Positions 1-6,308 of a DNA stretch of 20,290 nt are shown piece after piece. The notes under the pieces are model-generated. The model was given only the letters and a program-made list of their open reading frames with translations, did not search any database and was not told the DNA's origin. Every line of letters starts with the position of its first letter. Within the stretch, counting starts at the first letter, position 1. The position numbers and the translations under genes are program-made. This DNA is from S012-113 sp965368405 (GTDB lineage Bacteria; Bacteroidota; Bacteroidia; Cytophagales; Cyclobacteriaceae): contig CBDUMS010000071.1 of NCBI GenBank assembly GCA_965368405.1, positions 1-20,290 on the forward strand. Direction: 5' to 3'.

Positions 1-618
1 ATAGAAATTGCAGGAAAGCCGTTAGGCCTTGTGGTTGATTATTTTCATACCAACTTTGAAAATCAATTGGTTGTAGATCGCGACCTTAATGTTAATCAAG
101 TGAACTTCTATAATCTTGATGGGAAATCGTTTGCAAATAGCTTTCAGTTCGAAGTTAAATACGAACTCATTCCGAGCCTTCAGGCAAAAGCGGCCTATAA
201 ATTTTATCAGGTGAAAACGAGTTTTCAGAATTTCGGCTTGAGGGATGCACCCTTTATTCCCAAAGACCGGTTTTTTATTAACCTGGAGTATGCAACCTAT
301 TACGATAAGTGGGTATTCGATTGGACTGGTCAATGGTACGGAAATCAGCGGATTCCCGATACGGATCAAAACCAGGAATCCTTTCAAGTTGCTAGCTCTT
401 CACTCGCTTATTTTGTTATGAATGCTCAAGTAAGACGGTCGTTTCGTTGGGGTTCCCTTTATGTGGGAGCCGAAAACTTGCTTAACTATAAGCAGAATGA
501 CCCTATATTAGATCCCCAAAATCCTTTTGGCGAGAATTTTGATGCTACGCTGGTATGGGGTCCAATTGCAGGAAGAGCTATTTATGCAGGAGTACGCTAT
601 AAAATCAATAAAAATTAA
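1..618 (+). CDS. TonB-dependent receptor, C-terminal part (5' end outside window)
   Basis: The reading frame is open from base 1 and ends at TAA 616-618, leaving 205 residues of the C-terminal beta-barrel of an outer-membrane receptor. What is visible is alternating polar/aromatic strand-like sequence, the segment VGAENLLNYKQNDPI, which resembles the penultimate-strand motif of TonB-dependent receptors, and a short basic end (YKINKN) after the last strand. Family knowledge: such receptors import metal chelates, vitamins or glycans using TonB energy. The substrate cannot be read from this fragment, but the gene 18 bp downstream encodes a secreted HMA metal-binding protein, which suggests a metal substrate such as copper (inference). 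The GTG at 31 is internal to the frame and is not the real start, since the frame continues upstream with barrel-like sequence. Confidence 0.85.
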   Translation: MEIAGKPLGLVVDYFHTNFENQLVVDRDLNVNQVNFYNLDGKSFANSFQFEVKYELIPSLQAKAAYKFYQVKTSFQNFGLRDAPFIPKDRFFINLEYATYYDKWVFDWTGQWYGNQRIPDTDQNQESFQVASSSLAYFVMNAQVRRSFRWGSLYVGAENLLNYKQNDPILDPQNPFGENFDATLVWGPIAGRAIYAGVRYKINKN

Positions 619-636
619 TTAGAAAATATAATTGTC

Positions 637-999
637 ATGAAGAAAATATTAATACTAATCGCTCTAATCGCTGTGTCTAACTTAGGCTATGGACAAAAGA
701 AAGATACGGTACAAATTAAGACATCGTCCATCTGCGATATGTGTAAAAAAGCTATCGAAGGAGACCTTGCCTTTGAGAAAGGCGTTATTTATTCGGAATT
801 AGACTTGGAAACGAATACTGTTACCATTGTGTATAAGCCCAAGCAAACAAATCCAAGCACACTTAAAACCCGACTTACGGAAATAGGTTACGATGCCGAT
901 AGTCTTAAGGCCATACCAAGTGCAGTTGCTAAGTTGCCAGAATGTTGTAAGCCCAATAACCCGTTTCATCCTAAAAAAGAGGAGCACGATAATAATTAG
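637..999 (+). CDS. Secreted heavy-metal-associated (HMA) domain protein
   Basis: A 120-residue protein. Residues 1-20 form a signal peptide (lysines, then a Leu/Ile core, ending GYGQ), so it is exported to the periplasm. Residues 24-95 look like an HMA ferredoxin-like fold: a beta strand (VQIKTSSICDMC), the metal-binding C33-x-x-C36 with S30/S31 before it, then a helix, and a C-terminal half with TVTIVYKP and LKTRLTEIGYDA as in CopZ/Atx1-type domains. The tail adds a vicinal Cys pair (C103-C104) and His111/His117, possible extra metal ligands. It lies 18 bp after the TonB-dependent receptor on the same strand and is probably co-transcribed with it. Likely role: binding or relaying a soft metal such as Cu(I) or Hg(II) in the periplasm. 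The metal itself is inferred, not seen. Confidence 0.85.
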   Translation: MKKILILIALIAVSNLGYGQKKDTVQIKTSSICDMCKKAIEGDLAFEKGVIYSELDLETNTVTIVYKPKQTNPSTLKTRLTEIGYDADSLKAIPSAVAKLPECCKPNNPFHPKKEEHDNN

Positions 1000-1006
1000 C
1001 TATAAG

Positions 1007-1210
1007 CTAACGAGCCGGTCCTCTTAAAATTCGGAAAGGCAGCATTAGGAGCGCACTGATAAATTTGAGGATGGCTTCTACGGTAATACCTATTAACCGC
1101 AGGGGGATGGTAAGGAGCCAAAATAGGGGGTATAGGATTATTAGTATGATGGCAATGGGCCAGCAAAGTATTAAAAGGATAACCCAGAGAAGGAAACTGA
1201 TAAATGACAT
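1007..1210 (-). CDS. Small very hydrophobic membrane protein (67 aa)
   Basis: A 67-residue ORF dominated by Leu, Ile, Trp and Phe, with two to three hydrophobic segments (about residues 4-20, 21-37 and 44-60) and a basic C-terminus (RILRGPAR). The pattern LLWVILLILCWPIAI, then YPLFWLLTIPLRLIGITVE, resembles small uncharacterised membrane proteins that I recall from Bacteroidota, so I regard it as a real gene rather than a chance ORF. It is convergent with the HMA gene, with 7 bp between the stop codons. No function can be assigned. An ORF of similar length on the same strand in another frame (996-1217) lacks this organised composition and is rejected. Confidence 0.7.
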   Translation of the reverse strand: MSFISFLLWVILLILCWPIAIILIILYPLFWLLTIPLRLIGITVEAILKFISALLMLPFRILRGPAR

Positions 1211-1310
1211 AGAACAATTTTTTGATTGCCTAATGCAATTTGAATACCAAACTATGAATTCTAGGTGTATAGCTATATTCGTGTAGTTGTGGCTGAATCA
1301 ATGGTACGAT

Positions 1311-1347
1311 ATCGGACAGAGAGTTTTATTAATTGTCCGATTCTGTC
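1311..1347. other. Overlapping alternative inverted repeats downstream of the barrel gene
   Basis: The left arm ATCGGACAGA (1311-1320) can pair in two mutually exclusive ways: ATCGGACA with TGTCCGAT (1334-1341), or GACAGA with TCTGTC (1342-1347). The element lies 12 bp beyond the stop of the leftward barrel gene and upstream of the leftward 67-aa gene. No U-run follows on the minus strand, so it is not a classical intrinsic terminator. It could be an RNA 3'-end stabiliser, an operator or an attenuator. The rest of the 148-bp gap 1211-1358 holds nothing else that I recognise. Confidence 0.4.
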
Positions 1348-1358
1348 AATATAATTGT

Positions 1359-4166
1359 TTACCACCTTCTTGGTCCTCGATCCTGATTACTACGATCTAC
1401 AACACCCTTAAAATTGCTTATCGTGTAGGTGAACGTTAGCATGAAATACTGCTGTAGAATATTAGTTCGGGTTTCCTCAATATAGCTTTCTGCATTTACC
1501 CTGGCAATGGCCGTATTCTGATCCAACAAGTCATAAACGCGTAATTCAACCTCAGCTTGCTTATTCTTGAGGAATTTCTTCGCGAGACTCATGTTCCACA
1601 AGGTAAACTCATCATTAAAGCCCTCGGTAAAGCCCCGGTATTGCTGATAACTTAATTGCGTACGGAACACAAAATCATTCCAGAAACTCCAATTGATTTT
1701 AAAGCCAACACTCTGGTAGGTATAGTCCTGGCTAAGGCTGGATTCTAGATCATTGACCACATCATTATAGGTGAGATCATAGAGTAAGGTGTAATCAATC
1801 TTTTCTGAGATATTGCTCGATAAAGCTAATGTGCCATTATAGGCCATGTTTTGAGAGAGATTGCTCACACCGTTAACCAGTCCGGGAATTTTTGTGTATG
1901 TAGCCCCAGCATTAAGGTTAAGGTTGGTTTTGATAAAGCTGAGCGGTAAGCCGTAATTAAAGAGCAGGCGGGCATTCAGATATCCGTTGAGATTTACTGG
2001 CGTTGAAATCTGCCCCCCAGCTCGTAGTAAATATTCGTTATTAATTAAGGTGTCTTGATTTACTATAAAGTTTGAGTTCGTGACATAATCATCAATTGCT
2101 GTAAATGAAGCGAGGGCGAAAAATGAACTGGCTCGTTTTGTATTAATACTTGAATAACGGGCATTAAACATATGTGATGTGCTTTGATCTAGCGTTGGAT
2201 TGCCAATGGAGATATACAGCGGATTGGTATTGTCTACAACATTCTGCAGTTGAGTAATCGACGGCTTTTGTGTAAAAGAGCGATAGAATATCCTGAAATT
2301 AGCATCTTGAGAGAAACGATAACGCATCATTGCCATCGGCAAAAGACGGGTGAAAGATCGATCAACAGAACCTTCTTGTGGAAATTGTTGATAGCTGTCT
2401 AGAGTAGCCCACTGATACATCAATGCCACCCGGGCAAAGAGCTTTTCTCCCCGAGCAAAAAGGCCAACGGTTGGTGCATTGGTTATATATCGACTATCAA
2501 AAATATTAGTCAGAATTGTGTCAATAACAGCCGGAACCTGAGTGTCGTCAAAGGTTTTTATGTCTGCATCATCATCGCTAATATCTGTACGATAACCCAG
2601 CTGTAATTGTACTCTCTCGGCAAGCGGTTCAGTATAGTTTATATTCACGGAGTAGGATGTCCCATCGCTATACGAATCACCAAACTGTAAAATTGTATCA
2701 TTCCTAGCGACGTTTGAATCGAAAGAAGTCAGATTAGCAAGATTGTCTTCTGCAAAACTTTCTGAAGTGTTGGCTCCCAAACGGAGCGAAACAGTTCGAC
2801 CACGCTTCTCGAAACGATGCATATATGTCAAGTTGCCAGAGAAGTTATATCCTGTAGATAGACTATTGTAGTCATTTACAATATCATTAAGGTTTGCACC
2901 TTCGAGTGTGGTTGTAGTTCCCAGTAATATGTCATTTAGTTTGGTTTTTTGCCAGCTGATGCTGGGTACAAATATTAAGGTGTTGTAATCATTGATTGAG
3001 TAAATTAACCGGATGTTAGCTCGGTGATTCTGATTGATTGTATTTGATTCGTTTAGCTCATTATATAATTGATTTGACGATCCCGGGACGAAATTCTCGC
3101 GATTAACCAGCTGGTTATTGAGGTTATCTTTGAGATTAAAGAAATAGCTACCGGTGACGCGGATCTTATCACCCCATTCATCAGAATAATTGAGCCCATA
3201 GGCATGAGTTTCTGAGATTCCATTTGCCTGGTTGGTAAGAAATGACTCTCCGCCAGCACTACCGCCAGCACCACCACCTCGACCACCGCGTCTCGAGCCG
3301 CTACTGGCTACACCCAGTAAATCTTCCGATGAAAAGTTCTGTTTGTTAACATTATTGCTCATGCCCACTATTGATAGGCGCATATCATCTTTGAAATGAT
3401 TAAGGTTTCCCCCTGCATTATACTGTTCATCAAGGTTTGCTCCTGCATACACTCTACCAAATTGACCATTTCGATTTTCGAGCTTGGTGACAATATTGAT
3501 GGTCTTGGTTGTATTGCCATCGTCAAAACCTGAGAATTGTGACTGTTCGCTTTGCTGGTCAAAGACTTCGATTTTATCGATAATCTCAGCAGGGATGTTT
3601 TTTAGGGCAATATTGGGGTCATTGGCGAAGAACTCTCGTCCATCAACGAGTACTTTCTGAACCTGCTCACCCTGAGCCTGAACGCCTGAGCCATTGACAA
3701 TCATACCTGGCATTTTTGCAATCAGGTCTTCAGCGTTGGCATCTGGGTTCACTTTAAAGCCTGAGGCCAGGATAGCCGTGGTATCACCACGATTCTCAAC
3801 AGACAAACTTTTGCCTTTGACCTCAATTTCAGCGAGCATTTCCGCTTCTTCGGCAACTATAAATGGCTCCAGGAGGGTGTTTGGGGCTTTGACTCTTACT
3901 AATTTCTCACCTGATTTATAGCCAATACTACTGTATTTAATTTTATAGAATGAAGGAGTGAGGTTGTCAAAGCTAAAGCTGCCATCGGTGCTAGTTGAAG
4001 TAATAAAATGGGTTGTTGTATCCTTAACAAGGATAAGTTGAACGTTCGCCCCGACTAATCCTGTTGCTCCGTCAGTTTCAATGAGTTTACCGCTTAAGGT
4101 AGCTAACTCCTGGGCCTGCGTACTGACGCCCAGGAAAATTAGAACTAATGCAACTAGCTTATTCAT
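1359..4166 (-). CDS. Outer-membrane beta-barrel protein with carboxypeptidase-regulatory-like and plug domains
   Basis: A protein of 935 residues from ATG 4166. Longer in-frame extensions exist, but this start gives a clean signal peptide (MNKLVALVLIFLGVSTQAQ) and overlaps the upstream stop. Order of parts: signal peptide 1-19; carboxypeptidase-regulatory-like beta-sandwich about 22-100 (SGKLIETDGATGLVGANV, TDGSFSFDNL, YSSIGYKSG); plug-like segment about 110-230 (EDLIAKMPGMIVNGSG, VLVDGREFF, IPAEIIDKIEVFD, TKTINIVTK); then a long barrel to the C-terminus. This order matches the Bacteroidota 'outer membrane beta-barrel' relatives of TonB-dependent receptors (the OMP_b-brl_3 type). A Gly-rich low-complexity stretch (SRRGGRGGGAGGSAGG) at about residues 291-306 probably sits in an early barrel loop. 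No TonB box is obvious. The substrate is unknown. It is translationally coupled to the upstream Spy-like gene. Confidence 0.88.
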   Translation of the reverse strand: MNKLVALVLIFLGVSTQAQELATLSGKLIETDGATGLVGANVQLILVKDTTTHFITSTSTDGSFSFDNLTPSFYKIKYSSIGYKSGEKLVRVKAPNTLLEPFIVAEEAEMLAEIEVKGKSLSVENRGDTTAILASGFKVNPDANAEDLIAKMPGMIVNGSGVQAQGEQVQKVLVDGREFFANDPNIALKNIPAEIIDKIEVFDQQSEQSQFSGFDDGNTTKTINIVTKLENRNGQFGRVYAGANLDEQYNAGGNLNHFKDDMRLSIVGMSNNVNKQNFSSEDLLGVASSGSRRGGRGGGAGGSAGGESFLTNQANGISETHAYGLNYSDEWGDKIRVTGSYFFNLKDNLNNQLVNRENFVPGSSNQLYNELNESNTINQNHRANIRLIYSINDYNTLIFVPSISWQKTKLNDILLGTTTTLEGANLNDIVNDYNSLSTGYNFSGNLTYMHRFEKRGRTVSLRLGANTSESFAEDNLANLTSFDSNVARNDTILQFGDSYSDGTSYSVNINYTEPLAERVQLQLGYRTDISDDDADIKTFDDTQVPAVIDTILTNIFDSRYITNAPTVGLFARGEKLFARVALMYQWATLDSYQQFPQEGSVDRSFTRLLPMAMMRYRFSQDANFRIFYRSFTQKPSITQLQNVVDNTNPLYISIGNPTLDQSTSHMFNARYSSINTKRASSFFALASFTAIDDYVTNSNFIVNQDTLINNEYLLRAGGQISTPVNLNGYLNARLLFNYGLPLSFIKTNLNLNAGATYTKIPGLVNGVSNLSQNMAYNGTLALSSNISEKIDYTLLYDLTYNDVVNDLESSLSQDYTYQSVGFKINWSFWNDFVFRTQLSYQQYRGFTEGFNDEFTLWNMSLAKKFLKNKQAEVELRVYDLLDQNTAIARVNAESYIEETRTNILQQYFMLTFTYTISNFKGVVDRSNQDRGPRRW

Positions 4167-4554
4167 TCCTGTTTTGACGACGCTGTCGCATCTGTTCCCT
4201 TCGACTCGCCAGCATTTCCTCAAATGATAAGAATTGTTCTTCGGTGAGCACCTCTTTTAAGGCAGCATCCTTGTCGTCTCTAATTTTCTCCATATTGCTC
4301 CGCATAGCTTGCCGGTTATCTGGATCCATGCTTTCTTGAGCATTTTCAAATGCCGCTAGGTAGTCATTATAAATTACCTCAATAATCAATTTCTGATCGT
4401 CACTTAGGCCAGTAATGCTGTCTAATAATAGCTGCTTCTCTGCAGTTACCATTTGGGTAGGATCAAACTGACGCCCTCTTCCTGGTCCGCCTTGAGCAAG
4501 GGAGAGATGTTGCGATGCTATGCAAAGAGTGATTAATATTAAATATTTTCTCAT
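4159..4554 (-). CDS. Periplasmic helical protein, Spy/CpxP-like
   Basis: A 131-residue protein with signal peptide 1-21 (MRKYLILITLCIASQHLSLAQ), a short Gly/Arg segment (GGPGRGRQFDP) and an otherwise almost fully helical, highly charged body. The motifs LSDDQKLIIEVIYNDYL and LTEEQFLSFEEML recall the L-T-x-x-Q helices of Spy/CpxP-type periplasmic chaperones and metal or stress sensors. The C-terminus is strongly basic (REQMRQRRQNRNE). Its stop overlaps the start of the downstream barrel gene (ATGAATAA), so the two are translationally coupled and probably work together. It may help fold or assemble the barrel, or modulate it; this is inference from gene order and family resemblance. True Spy relationship is uncertain because helical low-complexity sequence gives weak homology signals. 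Confidence 0.75.
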   Translation of the reverse strand: MRKYLILITLCIASQHLSLAQGGPGRGRQFDPTQMVTAEKQLLLDSITGLSDDQKLIIEVIYNDYLAAFENAQESMDPDNRQAMRSNMEKIRDDKDAALKEVLTEEQFLSFEEMLASRREQMRQRRQNRNE

Positions 4555-4720
4555 AATTTTGAATTTCTATCCATATGACAATCCTTCTGCGAAAAACTTG
4601 CGCCTTGGCGAAGAGGTCTATGTTTTTTCGACTTATCCACGAATAAAGATAATTTCGTTGGAACTTCATGCAAACCAGAATTGTCTTAATATTGAACGAC
4701 AACAATCAAATACAGCCGTC

Positions 4721-5629
4721 ATGAAAATTAGTTCCGCCCCCCGGTACATGCTAATTATTTGTTTTCTAGGTCTGCTTCATCCGGCGCTAAGCCAAGGCTG
4801 CAGCGATGCCGGTATATGCAGCATAGAGAATATTAAACCGGGTACTATTGAGTTCCAGGAAGGGAACCAATTCAAGGCGGGTATTGGCTATGGTAATGCT
4901 GATCATGGAATAGCAGTAATATCACCCTATATCACTTATACGAGAACATTTAAGAACTTCTCGCTGGAGGCTCGCATGTTAGCGCTTTCGCAATCGGGCA
5001 AAGAGACGAGTTCTTTTGGTCTGTCTGATATCTATTTGGTAAGTAATTTTCGTTTGGCACAAAACCTCCAAGCTACCGCAGGATTTAAAATTCCCTTGAG
5101 CAAGGCGAATAAAAAACTTAATGGCTTACCCTTGCCGATGGATTATCAATCGAGTCTGGGTACTGTAGATTTATTGCTTGGGGCCCAATACACTGTAAAC
5201 AGGTTTATGTTTGCCGTCGCCTACCAGCAACCTCTGTCTCAGAATAGCAATACTTTTTTGGTCGATGACTACCCAAGCGATTCCGATTTTAACAAATTCT
5301 TATCAACTAATAACTATGTTCGTAAGGGTGATTTGTTATTACGGATCTCGCGTTCAATTCCTTTTGGTGACAAGGTGATCATTACTCCCAGTTTGTTGCC
5401 AATCTACCATCTGGGAAATGATAGGTTTACCGATTTATTATCAGAAGAACAGGAAATTATTGGTTCGGAAGGTTTAACCCTTAATTTAAATGTGTACGCT
5501 GATTTTGTGGTAGGTCCAAACAGTAATATTCAAGTAAACCTAGGTTCACCATTAATCGTCCGTGAAGCTCGTCCGGATGGTTTAACCCGTAGCTTTGTCT
5601 TGAATTTGGAGTATCAGATTAGTTTTTAA
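4721..5629 (+). CDS. Predicted outer-membrane beta-barrel protein of unknown function
   Basis: A protein of 302 residues from ATG 4721. The frame stays open upstream to 4520, but only this start gives a signal peptide (about 1-25, ending HPALSQ), and the upstream part overlaps the divergent gene. The mature protein begins GCSDAGIC, with a cysteine pair C27/C33 right behind the cleavage site. The body shows alternating amphipathic strands with aromatic girdle residues (FKAGIGYGNADHG, ISPYITYTRTF, FMFAVAYQQPL, LNLNVYADFVV) and ends NLEYQISF with a terminal Phe, typical of outer-membrane barrels recognised by the BAM complex. The arrangement resembles 'transporter'-type barrels such as the MetA-pathway phenol-degradation family, but I cannot assign it. 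It ends 4 bp inside the convergent lipoprotein gene. Function unknown. Confidence 0.75.
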   Translation: MKISSAPRYMLIICFLGLLHPALSQGCSDAGICSIENIKPGTIEFQEGNQFKAGIGYGNADHGIAVISPYITYTRTFKNFSLEARMLALSQSGKETSSFGLSDIYLVSNFRLAQNLQATAGFKIPLSKANKKLNGLPLPMDYQSSLGTVDLLLGAQYTVNRFMFAVAYQQPLSQNSNTFLVDDYPSDSDFNKFLSTNNYVRKGDLLLRISRSIPFGDKVIITPSLLPIYHLGNDRFTDLLSEEQEIIGSEGLTLNLNVYADFVVGPNSNIQVNLGSPLIVREARPDGLTRSFVLNLEYQISF

Positions 5630-6216
5630 TCACTATTATCCTCTAACACAAATTCTTTGTTCTCCATAAAGTCTTCTGCAAGGAATTTGTAGCGGTCGAG
5701 GATGCTTCGAACAGCAATTTTCAGCTGGCGTTCGTTATTAAAATAGATATTACCATATACACCCGTTGCATAACCTTGCCATACGCTTCTATCTTGTTTA
5801 CGGTCGTAGAGTTGAATTAATAAGGTGCCTTTACGTAGGGTATAATTTCTGCGATCATAATCTTCATCGGTGGTCTGGTAGCGCATCCACTCATCAATTT
5901 CCGGTTGGTCATAACCTTGAAAATTAAGACTATCGAAATATATTTTATAGGAAACTAGTAGGTTTGGCTTGTCAGCTTTAAGTTTATAGCCCTGGGTAGC
6001 AAGCCTGTCTTGAATAACTTGCTCAATAATACCATTCGTTATTACAGTGCTATCACCAATCGGTTCTTGATTTTGCAGAAAAGCGTAGGTATGGTATTTT
6101 TTGAATTTACCATGATAACTATAGTCGTATTCTACAGGGTATTCGCGATAAGAAAAACACCCAGTTATGGTTAGAGCTAAGGCTAGCAATACCACATATG
6201 CATTGTACTTTCTCAT
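5626..6216 (-). CDS. DUF4136-type lipoprotein
   Basis: A 196-residue protein. The N-terminus has a lipoprotein signal with lipobox LTITGC and lipidation Cys20, so it is membrane-anchored facing the periplasm. The remainder has features typical of DUF4136: an early YHTYAFL strand, a helix NGIIEQVIQDRLATQGYKL, the strand NLLVSYKIYFDS, then GTLLIQLYDRKQDRSVWQGYATG and a late helix of the type IAVRSILDRY. Family members are widespread outer-membrane or periplasmic lipoproteins without a defined biochemical role. It is convergent with the 4721-5629 gene, sharing 4 bp at the stops, and lies 90 bp downstream of purL on the same strand. The purL terminator-like hairpin lies between them, so it is probably transcribed separately. 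Confidence 0.85.
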   Translation of the reverse strand: MRKYNAYVVLLALALTITGCFSYREYPVEYDYSYHGKFKKYHTYAFLQNQEPIGDSTVITNGIIEQVIQDRLATQGYKLKADKPNLLVSYKIYFDSLNFQGYDQPEIDEWMRYQTTDEDYDRRNYTLRKGTLLIQLYDRKQDRSVWQGYATGVYGNIYFNNERQLKIAVRSILDRYKFLAEDFMENKEFVLEDNSD

Positions 6217-6287
6217 AGGTTTAGCAGTCTAATTAAGAAAAATACGAATTTTATCTTAACCGTGCATAATCAACAAGAGTTTTTGAC

Positions 6288-6308
6288 AAAAAGTTCTTGC
6301 GACTTTTT
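6288..6308 (-). terminator. Terminator-like hairpin downstream of purL
   Basis: On the minus strand, arms AAAAAGT (6308-6302) and ACTTTTT (6294-6288) pair perfectly around a 7-nt loop, and the right arm itself supplies the T-run. The left arm starts within the purL stop codon (6309-6307). The stem is A/T-rich and therefore weak, but the position and A-tract/T-tract form fit an intrinsic terminator for purL. Confidence 0.55.

Noticed and set aside
996..1217. ORF of 73 codons on the minus strand covering the 67-aa membrane protein
   Set aside because: Its composition (Pro/His/Tyr-rich, no pattern) is that of an out-of-frame shadow; the other frame is coherent.
4167..4223. N-terminal extension of the large barrel protein
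   Set aside because: It lies wholly inside the upstream gene in another frame and precedes a complete signal peptide at ATG 4166.
4520..4720. N-terminal extension of the 4721-5629 barrel gene
   Set aside because: It overlaps the divergent Spy-like gene and would place the clear signal peptide at residue 68; ATG 4721 is the better start.
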